NCBI GenBank assembly: GCA_905233685.1
Contig: CAJOEZ010000003.1
Location: 141,800-205,799 of the forward strand
Source of the DNA: an uncultured Bacteroidales bacterium
Lineage (GTDB): Bacteria > Bacteroidota > Bacteroidia > Bacteroidales > F082
Direction of reading: 5' to 3'
Length of the DNA stretch: 64,000 nt
Part shown: piece after piece, positions 25,959 to 33,881 of the stretch
Position numbering within the stretch: position 1 is the first letter of the stretch
Layout: each line of letters opens with the position of its first letter
Notes under the pieces: generated by a model
The model's database searches: none
What the model was told of the DNA's origin: nothing
The model's input: the letters and a program-made list of their open reading frames with translations, nothing else
Position numbers and translations under genes: made by a program

Positions 25959-26483
25959 ATGGAGAAGAAGAACGAATTTCTGATTCCGGTCAGCGGTCTT
26001 GCCCTGGGCAGCCACTCCTACCAGTTTGAAATCAATGACGATTTCTTCGCGGAGAGGGAATACTCTGAGATTCAGCAAGGTAAGGTGTCCGTTTCTTTGG
26101 ATATCGACCGGCAGGAAACCCTGATGGTGCTGCATTTCGGCATTGACGGGACGGTGCGCGTGCCTTGCGACCGCTGCGCCGACGAGTTCGACCTCCCCAT
26201 CCGCGACGAGCGCGAGTTCTTCCTCAAACTCGGCACGGAGAACGCCGAAGAGTCGGACGATGTGGAGGTCATTTCGGCAGATCAGGCCGATTATGACGTC
26301 AGTTCTTTGGTTTACGAGTTTATCATCCTCGCCATCCCGATGCATCGCGTGCATCCCGAAGGCCAGTGTAACCCCGAAGTGATGGCTATGCTGAACCGCG
26401 AGGAAGCTACTGAGGATGAGGAGACCGATACTATTGACCCACGTTGGGCTGCTTTGAAAGACATTGATTTGAACGATAAATAA
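25959..26483 (+). CDS. DUF177 (YceD-like) protein
   Basis: 174 residues. The central motif VPCDRCADEFDLPI (Cys70, Cys73) is the conserved metal-binding-like element of the DUF177 family, linked in other bacteria to 23S rRNA accumulation. The acidic C-terminus (NREEATEDEETDTIDPRWAAL) is characteristic, as is the position 35 bp upstream of rpmF. It is cytoplasmic and probably involved in ribosome assembly. Confidence 0.92.
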   Translation: MEKKNEFLIPVSGLALGSHSYQFEINDDFFAEREYSEIQQGKVSVSLDIDRQETLMVLHFGIDGTVRVPCDRCADEFDLPIRDEREFFLKLGTENAEESDDVEVISADQADYDVSSLVYEFIILAIPMHRVHPEGQCNPEVMAMLNREEATEDEETDTIDPRWAALKDIDLNDK

Positions 26484-26518
26484 ACAATTGATAAACAACA
26501 AGTTAAAATAATAGAAAA

Positions 26519-26704
26519 ATGGCACATCCTAAAAGAAGACAGTCTCACACCAGAGGCGCGAAGAGAAGAACACATTACAAGGCTGAAACCCCGAACGTGA
26601 CCGTTTGCCCCGTGACTGGCACGATGCACGTCATGCACAGAGCCTACTACGTTGACGGTGACCTGTACTACAGAGGTCAGTTGGTGATGGCCGCCAAGCA
26701 GTGA
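26519..26704 (+). CDS. rpmF: 50S ribosomal protein L32
   Basis: 61 residues. The N-terminus MAHPKRRQSHTRGAKRRTHY is the L32 signature. The zinc-ribbon cysteines of many L32 proteins are absent: only one Cys remains (VCPVTG), and the second half reads HRAYYVDGDLYYRGQ. This is the zinc-independent form, also known from other Bacteroidota. It follows the DUF177 gene as usual. Confidence 0.96.
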   Translation: MAHPKRRQSHTRGAKRRTHYKAETPNVTVCPVTGTMHVMHRAYYVDGDLYYRGQLVMAAKQ

Positions 26705-26726
26705 TTGCTGGCGACGCGATGCGCGC

Positions 26727-26763
26727 AACACTTTTTTCCGAAAAAAAACGGGAAAAGTGTTGC
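26727..26763. repeat. Inverted repeat after rpmF
   Basis: CAACACTTTT (about 26727-26736) pairs with AAAAGTGTTG (26753-26762). No T tract follows on either strand, so it is not a canonical terminator. Its right arm overlaps the predicted -33 of the next promoter, so it could be an rpmF 3' stabiliser or an operator. Confidence 0.5.
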
Positions 26764-26789
26764 ACGCAACAAAAATTTGCCTATCTTTG
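26760..26789 (+). promoter_or_regulatory. Strong consensus promoter of an orphan short transcript
   Basis: TTG at 26760-26762, 19-bp spacing, then TATCTTTG at 26782-26789, followed by CACCG. This is among the best matches to the Bacteroidota promoter consensus in the window. Confidence 0.65.
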
Positions 26790-26794
26790 CACCG

Positions 26795-26900
26795 TCAAAG
26801 CACGATGGAAAGCCTTGGCAAACTGAACTTCGGATTTTTTTCATAATCTTTATATTGTTTTTCCCCTCCTTTTTCCCCATCAGGAGGGGTTTTTTGTTTT
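26795..26900 (+). ncRNA. Candidate small RNA or small-protein mRNA
   Basis: About 100 nt lie between the promoter at 26760-26789 and a strong intrinsic terminator at 26863-26901. There is no gene in the plus direction downstream; the next gene is convergent. A 13-codon frame (26805-26846, MESLGKLNFGFFS) starts shortly after the expected transcription start, so the product may be a small peptide or a non-coding RNA. Confidence 0.5.
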
Positions 26901-26901
26901 G
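26863..26901 (+). terminator. Intrinsic terminator, plus-strand specific
   Basis: CCCCTCCT (26863-26870) pairs with AGGAGGGG (26882-26889), followed by TTTTTTGTTTTG. The T tract is only on the plus strand. Confidence 0.9.
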
Positions 26902-26907
26902 TCCGCA

Positions 26908-28149
26908 TCATTCAGGCGCTTGCCAGAAATAATCAGCATCGTGGGTAAAGGTTATCCAATCATTGGATTCATTCTCTTCATCCGAGGGCACTAACTTCAC
27001 GTATTTTGACCCCGTATTTCTGTATCGGCTTTCTGGGTTGAACCTGCTTTCTATCACACACTCAATGTAATACAGGTTCTTCGCCATGTAGTTTTCCAAG
27101 TAGTATTCTTTGGTTTGTTTACTCTTGTGATTCCAATTAGCATCGTCGTTTAGCACCAACGGACGTCCGTCGATAAGGCGCTCACGTACTTCATTGATGC
27201 CCAATAAATTGCTGTTTTCATCCGTCACGTAGGCATAGAAGGTCGGGTCTACCCAAATCCATTTTTTCAGTTGTGATGACCAAACCGTATTAATCACATG
27301 GCAATCTTGGTCGTTGGGGTCTTTGGGCATACAAGTCACATAGCGCGAGCGAAAACCCATCGACAGGTACATTTCATTCAAGGCAATGGCCAAATGCCTG
27401 CAATTCACACCTTTGCCCGTCGATTTATGGTAATTGTAGAGGTCAATCGCGTCAAACTCGCAAAGCGCATAATTGCTGCCATCGTGACGGATGGAATCAT
27501 GGGCAAAACGGAGGATGTTGAGGATTTTAGAGACTTCGTCTCCATCGCCCGCAACCTCATCCAAAGAGAAAAACTCACGCACATGCCTCAAACAATCATC
27601 ATCTGCCGATTGATAGACAAATCGAGGCAAAGAATCCGTGTCCTCATGCGAATAGGATGCCGCATTTTTTAAAACGGACAAATTATCATACTGTTCAATC
27701 TGTTTCAGCAAAGCCTTGAATCTCTTTTCATTGCGGATGAAATCAAAGTCCGAGTCGTTTTTCATGTTGGCATAGTCCTTATAGCCTAAGTCTATGGCGT
27801 TTTCTAATGCGGCTATTGCGGCTTTCTTTTGGTGAGTAAGGGAATAGCTGCACGCCAAATTATAATAGGTGTTTGCCTTGTAGGAAGCCAAGGATTGGTT
27901 GATTTGTTCGCGGGATTCATCGTATTGCGAACTGTTAAACACTGTTGTCGTGTCCAAAAAGTGAATCAAGTCGGTCAAAGGCTGGATGGCCAAATCGTAT
28001 TGCTTGCTGTCGTAATAGGTTTGGTATTGCCCCTCAAATTCCTGTAGTTTTTCGTAGTATTTTTCAAGGGATTGGGCTTTGGCAAAGGTGACGACGAGAG
28101 AAAACAATCCGAGTGCCACAGCCCTGAAAACAAATTGCTTAGTGTTCAT
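26908..28149 (-). CDS. Secreted transglutaminase-like protein
   Basis: 413 residues with a signal peptide (about 1-26, ending FAKAQ). The first half is helical, with TPR-like segments (YYNLACSYSLTHQKKAAIAALENAID). The C-terminal half contains a transglutaminase-like core with a Cys-His-Asp triad: Cys250 in GVNCRHLAIALNEM, His284 in QDCHVINTVW and Asp301 in WIWVDPTF. Bacterial members are mostly cysteine peptidases or amidases rather than cross-linkers, so the reaction is uncertain. It is convergent with rpmF and the short transcript. Confidence 0.83.
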   Translation of the reverse strand: MNTKQFVFRAVALGLFSLVVTFAKAQSLEKYYEKLQEFEGQYQTYYDSKQYDLAIQPLTDLIHFLDTTTVFNSSQYDESREQINQSLASYKANTYYNLACSYSLTHQKKAAIAALENAIDLGYKDYANMKNDSDFDFIRNEKRFKALLKQIEQYDNLSVLKNAASYSHEDTDSLPRFVYQSADDDCLRHVREFFSLDEVAGDGDEVSKILNILRFAHDSIRHDGSNYALCEFDAIDLYNYHKSTGKGVNCRHLAIALNEMYLSMGFRSRYVTCMPKDPNDQDCHVINTVWSSQLKKWIWVDPTFYAYVTDENSNLLGINEVRERLIDGRPLVLNDDANWNHKSKQTKEYYLENYMAKNLYYIECVIESRFNPESRYRNTGSKYVKLVPSDEENESNDWITFTHDADYFWQAPE

Positions 28150-28195
28150 AATCGCTGGAATTAGTACAAAATGAACGGAGGCTGTATATTTTTAT

Positions 28196-28203
28196 TATCT
28201 TTG
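28196..28203 (+). promoter_or_regulatory. -7 promoter element for the small membrane protein and S46 unit
   Basis: TATCTTTG followed by CCG, 17 bp before the ATG at 28221. Confidence 0.55.
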
Positions 28204-28220
28204 CCGAAATTTTCAATGCT

Positions 28221-28436
28221 ATGAAACTCTCAAAAGACCAAAAGAACTTACTAAAAGGAGGCATCGCTGCATGGGCGGGAATGATTGTCGCAACGGTGCT
28301 TTTCGCTGTTTTTGGTAAGCGCACTTGGAGCGATACTTTGTGGCTTGTCCTTGGCATGACGATAGCCGAAATCATCGTTGGAGCGTTTTTGACGCTGGGG
28401 TCGAGAGTTCCGAAGGAAAAAGATGAAAATCAATAA
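28221..28436 (+). CDS. Small two-helix membrane protein
   Basis: 71 residues with two transmembrane segments (about 13-31 and 37-60), a positively charged N-terminus and a charged tail (SRVPKEKDENQ). I do not recognise a family. It has its own promoter and ends 16 bp before the S46 peptidase start, so the two may be co-transcribed. Confidence 0.72.
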   Translation: MKLSKDQKNLLKGGIAAWAGMIVATVLFAVFGKRTWSDTLWLVLGMTIAEIIVGAFLTLGSRVPKEKDENQ

Positions 28437-28452
28437 TCTAAAAATAAATCAA

Positions 28453-30553
28453 ATGAAAAAACTATTCTCATTAATTGCAGCATTAATGCTGACACTGACG
28501 GTGGCCCGCGCCGACGAAGGCATGTGGCTGCCTTACGCACTAAATGGCCAGAACTTGGCCGAAATGCAAGCCATGGGCTGCCAACTCACGGCGGAACAAA
28601 TCTTTAGTTTCAACCAGCCGAGCATCAAAGACGCTATTGTGCAATTCGGCGGTGGCTGCACGGGCGAAATCATCTCTCCTGAAGGCCTGTTGCTCACCAA
28701 CCACCACTGCGGCTTGAGTTATGTGCAGAAACATTCCTCCATTGAGCATGATTACCTCACCGACGGCTTCTGGGCCAAAAGCAAGGGCGAGGAACTGCCC
28801 AATCCCGGACTTTCGGTGCTCTTTCTCAATTACGTTGAGGACGTGACTGAAGCCGTGCTGAAAGGCGTCACTTCCGAAACCTCCGAAGCCGACCGCGAGG
28901 AACTGATTAGCAAAAACTCGCGTCAACTTGAGAAAGACCGCAAGGGTGACCGCAACGTGCGCATCGAGATTGTGCCTTTTTACAGCGGCAACCAATTTAT
29001 TCTCTTTGAGTACGACGAATACAATGACGTGCGCCTCGTGTGCTGTCCGCCGTGGGGCATTGGCAAGTTCGGCGCCGACACCGACAACTGGACTTGGCCG
29101 CGCCACAAGGGCGACTTCAACATCTTCCGCGTTTATACCGCCCCTGATGGCAGTCCCGCCGGATATAGCCCCAATAACATCCCGATGAAGTCGAAGTGGT
29201 TCCTTCCTATTAATTTAGGAGGCGTGAAGCCCGGCGACTATGCCATGATTCTCGGTTATCCTGGCTCGACGGACCGCTATTCAACCTCTTACACCGTGAA
29301 AAACGTCATCGAGGAGGAAGGCCCTGCCATCATCGACTGCCGCACGACCAAACTCGAGAACTACCGCAAGCACATGGACGCCGACCAAGAGGTGTTCATC
29401 ATGTACGCCTCCAAGCAGGCCAGCGTGTCGAACTACTGGAAATACTAAGAGGCGTTTGGCTCAAGAGGAGGACTTCATGAATTGGGTGAACGCCGACCCG
29501 AAGCGCAAGGCCGAATATGGCGACATTTTCACGGGCATCAAGCAGAAATGGGACATTTTGGACGAGATTGAGAAGTCGTTTGTCTATCATCGCGAGGCTG
29601 GCTGGAACGGTGGCGAGGCCATTGCTTTCAGCCGTAGGTTCATGCGCATCAACAAGATGTTTGAGGCCAAGGCCGAGAAAGCTGACATCTTAGCCGAAGC
29701 CGAGAGGCTGAAGCCCAACGTGAACGCCTTCTTCAAGGATTACTCCATGCCGCTTGACCAAGACGTGACCGCTGCATTGCTGGCCTTGTTCTACAAGAAC
29801 ATCCCCGCCGAGCTTCGCCCGAGTGAAATCACACGTATCGGCGACGCAAACAATGGCGACTTTAACGAATTTGTGGCCAAGGCCTTCAAAAAGAGCATTT
29901 TCACCGATAAGGAACGCCTCGAGGATTGGTTAGAAAGACCCAAATCTTTGGACAAAGACCCGCTTTTTGCCCTTGCGAAAAATATTATCGAATCGTATAA
30001 CACTTTGTTGGACAGTTATTTGGAAGCTGAAAACTTCGGCAACAAAGGCGAACGTCTTTACATGAAGGGCCTGATGGAAATGCAAAGCGACCGTAACTTC
30101 TATCCCGATGCCAACTTCACCATGCGCCTGACCTACGGCACCGTGGAGCCTTACAAGGCCGCCGATGCCGTTAATTACAACTACTACACTACCATGGACG
30201 GCGTGATGGAGAAGTATGTGCCGGGTAATTGGGAGTTCGACATTCCGCAAGACGTGCGCGACCTCGTGGCCAAGAAGGACTACGGCCGCTATGCTGATGA
30301 AAACGGCGACCTTGTCGTGAACTTCATCACCACCAACGACATCACGGGCGGCAACTCGGGCAGTCCCGTCATCGACGGCGAGGGCAACCTCATCGGTTTA
30401 GCCTTCGACGGCAACTGGGAAGCCATGAGCGGTGACCTCAGCTTCGAGAACAAGGTGCAGCGCACCATCTGCATGGATGCACGCTACCTGCTCTGGTGCA
30501 TCGAAAAGGTCGGCAAGTGCCAGAATATCATTGATGAGTTGGTGATTAAATGA
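28453..30553 (+). pseudogene. S46 family dipeptidyl-peptidase (DPP7/DPP11-like), frame interrupted
   Basis: The start is the ATG at 28453, giving a signal peptide (MKKLFSLIAALMLTLTVARA). Part 1 (28453-29448) carries the catalytic His85 in LLTNHHCG and the conserved DNWTWPRHKGDF segment, and stops after SVSNYWKY. Part 2 continues in another frame from about 29444 (TKRRLAQEEDFMNWVNADP) to 30553 and holds the catalytic Ser in GGNSGSPVID. Homologues have a few extra residues at the break (about YIGQ), so a short deletion appears to have shifted the frame. The residue 18 after the Ser is Gly, as in DPP7 rather than the Arg of DPP11, suggesting non-acidic P1 preference. As sequenced, one polypeptide would lack Ser and the other His. 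It is either a recent pseudogene or a sequence error. Confidence 0.85.
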
Positions 30554-31575
30554 GCAGAGGCTTCATAAAAGAAGGCGACCAAGAAGAGATTCCGAGGGTG
30601 CCAATGAGGGCATATCTGCCGTCAGGCGTGCCCAACTATGTCACCAAAGAAGGGCTCGAGGCGCTCAAAGAGGAACTGAAAAACCTTGAGACAGAGCGCC
30701 TCAAGGCGGGCGACAACTACATCATGGCCAATTTCATCGACGCAACGATGAAACTGCTCGTTGACCGTATCAATAGTGCCGTGGAGGTCGACCTATCCAA
30801 GGCCACTAAGGACACGGTGAGTTTTGGGGCATGGGTACGCTACAACGGGCGCGTTGTGAGAATCGTTGGGGTGGATGAAGCCGACGTGAACAAAGGCCTC
30901 ATTTCATTCATCTCACCTATTGCCAAGTCGTTGCTAGGGAAGAAGGCAGGAGAATTCATTGAATTGAAGGGGACTAAAGGCTTGGAAAAGATAGCGGTGG
31001 AGGAAGTATCGTTTGAGCCGATGACGCTTACACAGATGGTTTATGACAAGCCGGTGGAAACCTCGACGACAATAGAAAGAAGCCCCCGAAGAATCATCGA
31101 AGAAACACCTGAACAGATTGTTCAGAAGCAACCAATCGTAGAGGACAATGACGTTGACTTGTCGGATAAAGCGGAAGGCCCACGCCGATTTGAGCCTGAA
31201 GTGAACGGCATCGAATTCCTGCCTGTTGTCAACGAGCGAGGCAACATCGTGGGGCGTGCAATGGTTGTGGAGTTGCACAAAGGGAACAAGATGCTGCATC
31301 CAGTCGTGCATCTGCATGTCACGAATGCCAAGGGAGAGGCCGTGGGGCGTTACTGGTGGCATGTGGCGTTTGGCGACACTCCAGAGAAGACACTTAAGCG
31401 AAAGATGGCGGAGACCTTGGGATTATCGGGAGTGGAACCCAAGTTGAAGCGGCAGTATATAAGAGAGAGCAAGACCGAGAAGGAGCTTGTTTATGTTTTT
31501 ACGGTTGTTTCTGAAGAAAGCCTGCCCATTCCCCCTGAGGGAAAAGAGTATAGCGATCTTTTCGCGAAGGATTAG
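30550..31575 (+). CDS. GreA/GreB-like protein fused to a degenerate Nudix-like domain
   Basis: 341 residues. Residues about 28-155 resemble GreA/GreB: a helical hairpin (VTKEGLEALKEELKNLE) and the C-terminal FKBP-like domain (VDEADVNKGLISF, ISPIAKSLLGKKAGE). The acidic tip of GreA (GDLKE) is replaced by GDNYI, so the transcript-cleavage Glu is lost. After a linker rich in Glu and Pro, residues about 221-325 resemble a Nudix domain (LHKGNKMLHPVVHLHV). Its Nudix box is degenerate: the REUxEExGU segment reads RKMAETLGL (284-292), so hydrolysis is unlikely. The ATG overlaps the S46 stop by 4 bp. It could bind the RNA polymerase secondary channel; this is inference. Confidence 0.75.
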   Translation: MSRGFIKEGDQEEIPRVPMRAYLPSGVPNYVTKEGLEALKEELKNLETERLKAGDNYIMANFIDATMKLLVDRINSAVEVDLSKATKDTVSFGAWVRYNGRVVRIVGVDEADVNKGLISFISPIAKSLLGKKAGEFIELKGTKGLEKIAVEEVSFEPMTLTQMVYDKPVETSTTIERSPRRIIEETPEQIVQKQPIVEDNDVDLSDKAEGPRRFEPEVNGIEFLPVVNERGNIVGRAMVVELHKGNKMLHPVVHLHVTNAKGEAVGRYWWHVAFGDTPEKTLKRKMAETLGLSGVEPKLKRQYIRESKTEKELVYVFTVVSEESLPIPPEGKEYSDLFAKD

Positions 31576-31605
31576 AAATCTTCACACACCCTTTTCGACA
31601 ATAAA

Positions 31606-31637
31606 AAAACAGCTTGGGAACACTCTCAAGCTGTTTT
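31606..31637. terminator. Bidirectional terminator between the Gre-like gene and tRNA-Pro
   Basis: AAAACAGCTTG (31606-31616) pairs with CAAGCTGTTTT (31627-31637). A T-rich flank lies on both strands, strongest on the minus strand (a run of Ts just after the tRNA). Confidence 0.85.
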
Positions 31638-31639
31638 GT

Positions 31640-31716
31640 TGGTCGGGATGACAAGATTCGAACTTGCGGCCTCTTCGTCCCGAACGAAGCGCGCTACCGG
31701 GCTGCGCTACATCCCG
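31640..31716 (-). tRNA. tRNA-Pro (anticodon CGG), CCA encoded
   Basis: 77 nt. The acceptor stem CGGGATG/CATCCCG is followed by discriminator A and an encoded CCA. The anticodon arm is CTTCG-TTCGGGA-CGAAG, giving anticodon CGG (reads CCG). The T arm contains TTCGAATC. A TAATTTTG -7 element lies upstream on the minus strand at 31739-31732 and the shared terminator lies directly downstream. Confidence 0.95.
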
Positions 31717-31731
31717 TACCCTAAAGCGCTG

Positions 31732-31739
31732 CAAAATTA
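31732..31739 (-). promoter_or_regulatory. -7 promoter element for tRNA-Pro
   Basis: TAATTTTG on the minus strand, 16 bp upstream of the tRNA 5' end, with a possible TTG at 31764-31762. Confidence 0.5.
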
Positions 31740-31790
31740 CACATTTTTTTGATACGGTGTGCAATTTGTCATGCAGTTTTTTCAACCCTT

Positions 31791-32435
31791 TCAAAAAGAG
31801 ATGACTCCCAAGCCTTCCAAAAGAATTTTCAATCCGATGAGAATCAGAATAATACCTCCAAAAATTCCTGCTGATTTCTCGAACTTGGAGCCGAACACAT
31901 TGCCGATTTTTACGCCTAAAACCGAGAAAAGGAAAGTAGTCAGGCCAATGATGAGCACCGACGACCAGATTTTGACCTGAATGCAGGCGAAGGAAACACC
32001 TACCGCCAAGGCATCGATACTGGTGGCTATGGCCAAGAGGAACATGGTTTTGAAACTCAATGAACCATTGTCAGTGGTGTCATTGCGAGCGGAGCGTGGC
32101 AATCTAGTGTCTGGAGTGGATTGCTTTGTCGTTCCTCCTCGCAATGACGCTTCCGCTTCGTCGCCCCAAACGGCCTCGCGAATCATGTTGGCACCGATGA
32201 GCGCGAGCAAACCGAAGGCAATCCAATGGTCGACGGACTCGATGAACTGCTGGAATTGCGAGCCTAAAAAGTAGCCCACAAGTGGCATCAGAGCTTGAAA
32301 CAGGCCAAACCAAAGTCCGCAAATCAAGGCCGTGCGCCATGAGAAGCGTTTGGTAGTCAGTCCTTTGCAGATGGAAACTGAGAAAGCGTCCATCGAAAGC
32401 CCGACGGCAAGCAGTAGGATTTCAACGAAAGTCAT
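31791..32435 (-). CDS. mntP: MntP-like manganese efflux pump with a repeat-encoded insert
   Basis: 214 residues with six predicted transmembrane helices. The essential Asp pair of MntP is present: Asp16 (LSMDAFSVS) and Asp141 ([11 protein letters not shown]). The family exports Mn2+ across the inner membrane. E. coli MntP has 188 residues. The excess here is a hydrophilic stretch at about 95-124, between helices 3 and 4, containing [10 protein letters not shown] and RSARNDT. That stretch is encoded by a dispersed palindromic repeat (family A, 32079-32149). It is in frame and in a loop, so the protein may still work. Confidence 0.9.
   Translation of the reverse strand: MTFVEILLLAVGLSMDAFSVSICKGLTTKRFSWRTALICGLWFGLFQALMPLVGYFLGSQFQQFIESVDHWIAFGLLALIGANMIREAVWGDEAEASLRGGTTKQSTPDTRLPRSARNDTTDNGSLSFKTMFLLAIATSIDALAVGVSFACIQVKIWSSVLIIGLTTFLFSVLGVKIGNVFGSKFEKSAGIFGGIILILIGLKILLEGLGVISF
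32079..32149. repeat. Dispersed palindromic repeat family A, in frame inside mntP
   Basis: GTCATTGCGAG (from 32079) and CTCGCAATGAC (to 32148) form the outer arms; GCAATC and GATTGC form inner arms. It is the same element as the intergenic copy at 62431-62505. Confidence 0.85.
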
Positions 32436-32460
32436 GTTGGCCTTGGAATGAATTGTGGCG

Positions 32461-32510
32461 CAAAAATAGCACTTTTTTCATTGGCGGCTGAGGGAAAAAC
32501 CCTATTTTTG
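32461..32510. promoter_or_regulatory. Divergent promoters of mntP and the BamA/TamA-like gene
   Basis: On the minus strand TATTTTTG at 32468-32461 serves mntP. On the plus strand TTG (32481-32483), a 19-bp spacer and TATTTTTG (32503-32510) serve the barrel gene. Confidence 0.65.
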
Positions 32511-32532
32511 CACCCATTCTAAACATCAAACT

Positions 32533-33855
32533 ATGAAGAAATCCTTACTTCTTATGCTCGCTCTGCTGTTGGCTGCAGGCGGCTTCGCACAAGATAAGCC
32601 AAAGAAAGCCAAGAAAGAAAAAGTCTACAACGAAAAAGGCGAAATCATCAAGCAGGGCTGGAACATCGGCCCGTTGCCCGTATTGGGCTTTGACAGCGAC
32701 CTTGGCTTCCAGTATGGTGCCTGTGTCGACTTCTTCAATTTTGGCGATGGTTCGCGCTATCCGCGCTATTTCTACAAGTTCAACGTGGAGGTGTCGCGTT
32801 ACACGAAAGGCTCTGGCGTATTCCGCTTTTATGCCGACATGCCTTATCTGATTAAGGACACCAAGCTCTTTTTCGACCTCACCTACAACTACTCGAAGAA
32901 GTTCGAGTTTTTCGGCTTCAACGGCTACGAAGCCAGCACCTTCGACCCTTATGTAGACTTTGACAAGGACGGCTACCACTATATCAAACGCAACACGCTG
33001 CGTTTTGTCGGGTCAATGCAAAGGCCGTTGCGTTTTCTCCCCAACCTGAACTGGGTTGCTGGTTTGGCCTATTACAACGTCAAGACCGACCGCATCAATC
33101 TCGAGGGCTATGAAGACCAAGTGACGCTTTACGAGAACTATGTGAATGCGGACATTATTAAGGAAAACGAGAAGGATGGCGGCAACATCGCCCAACTGCG
33201 TCTCGGTTTGAATTACGACAGTCGCGACCACAACAGCGACCCATCGAAGGGTATTTATGCTGAATACACCCTCACCGGTTCTTCCGACTTCATCGACGGA
33301 AACGGCTACAACAGCTTGATACAGACTTTCATGTGGCGTCATTATGTGCCGCTTTACAAGGACAAGCTTACCTTCGCCTATCGTTTGGGTGTGCAGCACA
33401 AGATTGCAGGTAGCACGCCTTGGTACATGATTAACAACATCAACTATCCGTTCTTCCAGAAGATGTACACTGAAGGCTTGGGTGGTGTGGTCACCATGCG
33501 TGGTGTGAACCGCAACGGCGTGCTCGGCGACGGCTTCGTGTTGGGCAACGCTGAGCTGCGCTGGCATTTCCTTGACTTCAAATTCATCAACCAAAACTGG
33601 CAGTTGGTGTTTTCGCCCTTCTTCGATGCTGGTATGATTATCCAGCCTTTCCGCGAGGAGGAATTGAAAAATGCTGTAGTTGAGGGTGTTGAATTGTATA
33701 GCGGTGACAAGGAAGGCATTCACACTAGTGCAGGTGCAGGCCTGAAAATCATCATGAACCGCAATATGATTCTCGGCGTGGATGCGGGTCGCGCCTTGGA
33801 CTCCCGAGACGGGAAGAAAGTCAAGATCTTTGTTGGGTTCAATTACATTTTCTGA
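32533..33855 (+). CDS. BamA/TamA-family outer membrane beta-barrel protein
   Basis: 440 residues. A signal peptide (about 1-19, ending GGFAQ) is followed by a short Lys-rich segment and then a beta-barrel with alternating strands and aromatic girdles, ending in a C-terminal Phe (VGFNYIF). The segment MRGVNRNGVLGDGFVLGNAELRW matches the conserved strand region of the surface antigen (BamA/TamA) barrel. There are no POTRA domains, so it is not BamA itself. Its role is unknown; it may move lipid or protein across the outer membrane. The next gene starts 26 bp downstream. Confidence 0.82.
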   Translation: MKKSLLLMLALLLAAGGFAQDKPKKAKKEKVYNEKGEIIKQGWNIGPLPVLGFDSDLGFQYGACVDFFNFGDGSRYPRYFYKFNVEVSRYTKGSGVFRFYADMPYLIKDTKLFFDLTYNYSKKFEFFGFNGYEASTFDPYVDFDKDGYHYIKRNTLRFVGSMQRPLRFLPNLNWVAGLAYYNVKTDRINLEGYEDQVTLYENYVNADIIKENEKDGGNIAQLRLGLNYDSRDHNSDPSKGIYAEYTLTGSSDFIDGNGYNSLIQTFMWRHYVPLYKDKLTFAYRLGVQHKIAGSTPWYMINNINYPFFQKMYTEGLGGVVTMRGVNRNGVLGDGFVLGNAELRWHFLDFKFINQNWQLVFSPFFDAGMIIQPFREEELKNAVVEGVELYSGDKEGIHTSAGAGLKIIMNRNMILGVDAGRALDSRDGKKVKIFVGFNYIF

Positions 33856-33881
33856 GCGGACTTTTTCTCTGATTCTGTCGC

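Noticed and set aside
31122..31447. Small frames on both strands inside the Gre/Nudix gene
   Set aside because: They lie fully within a 341-codon frame that has recognisable domains and are not supported by promoters or motifs.
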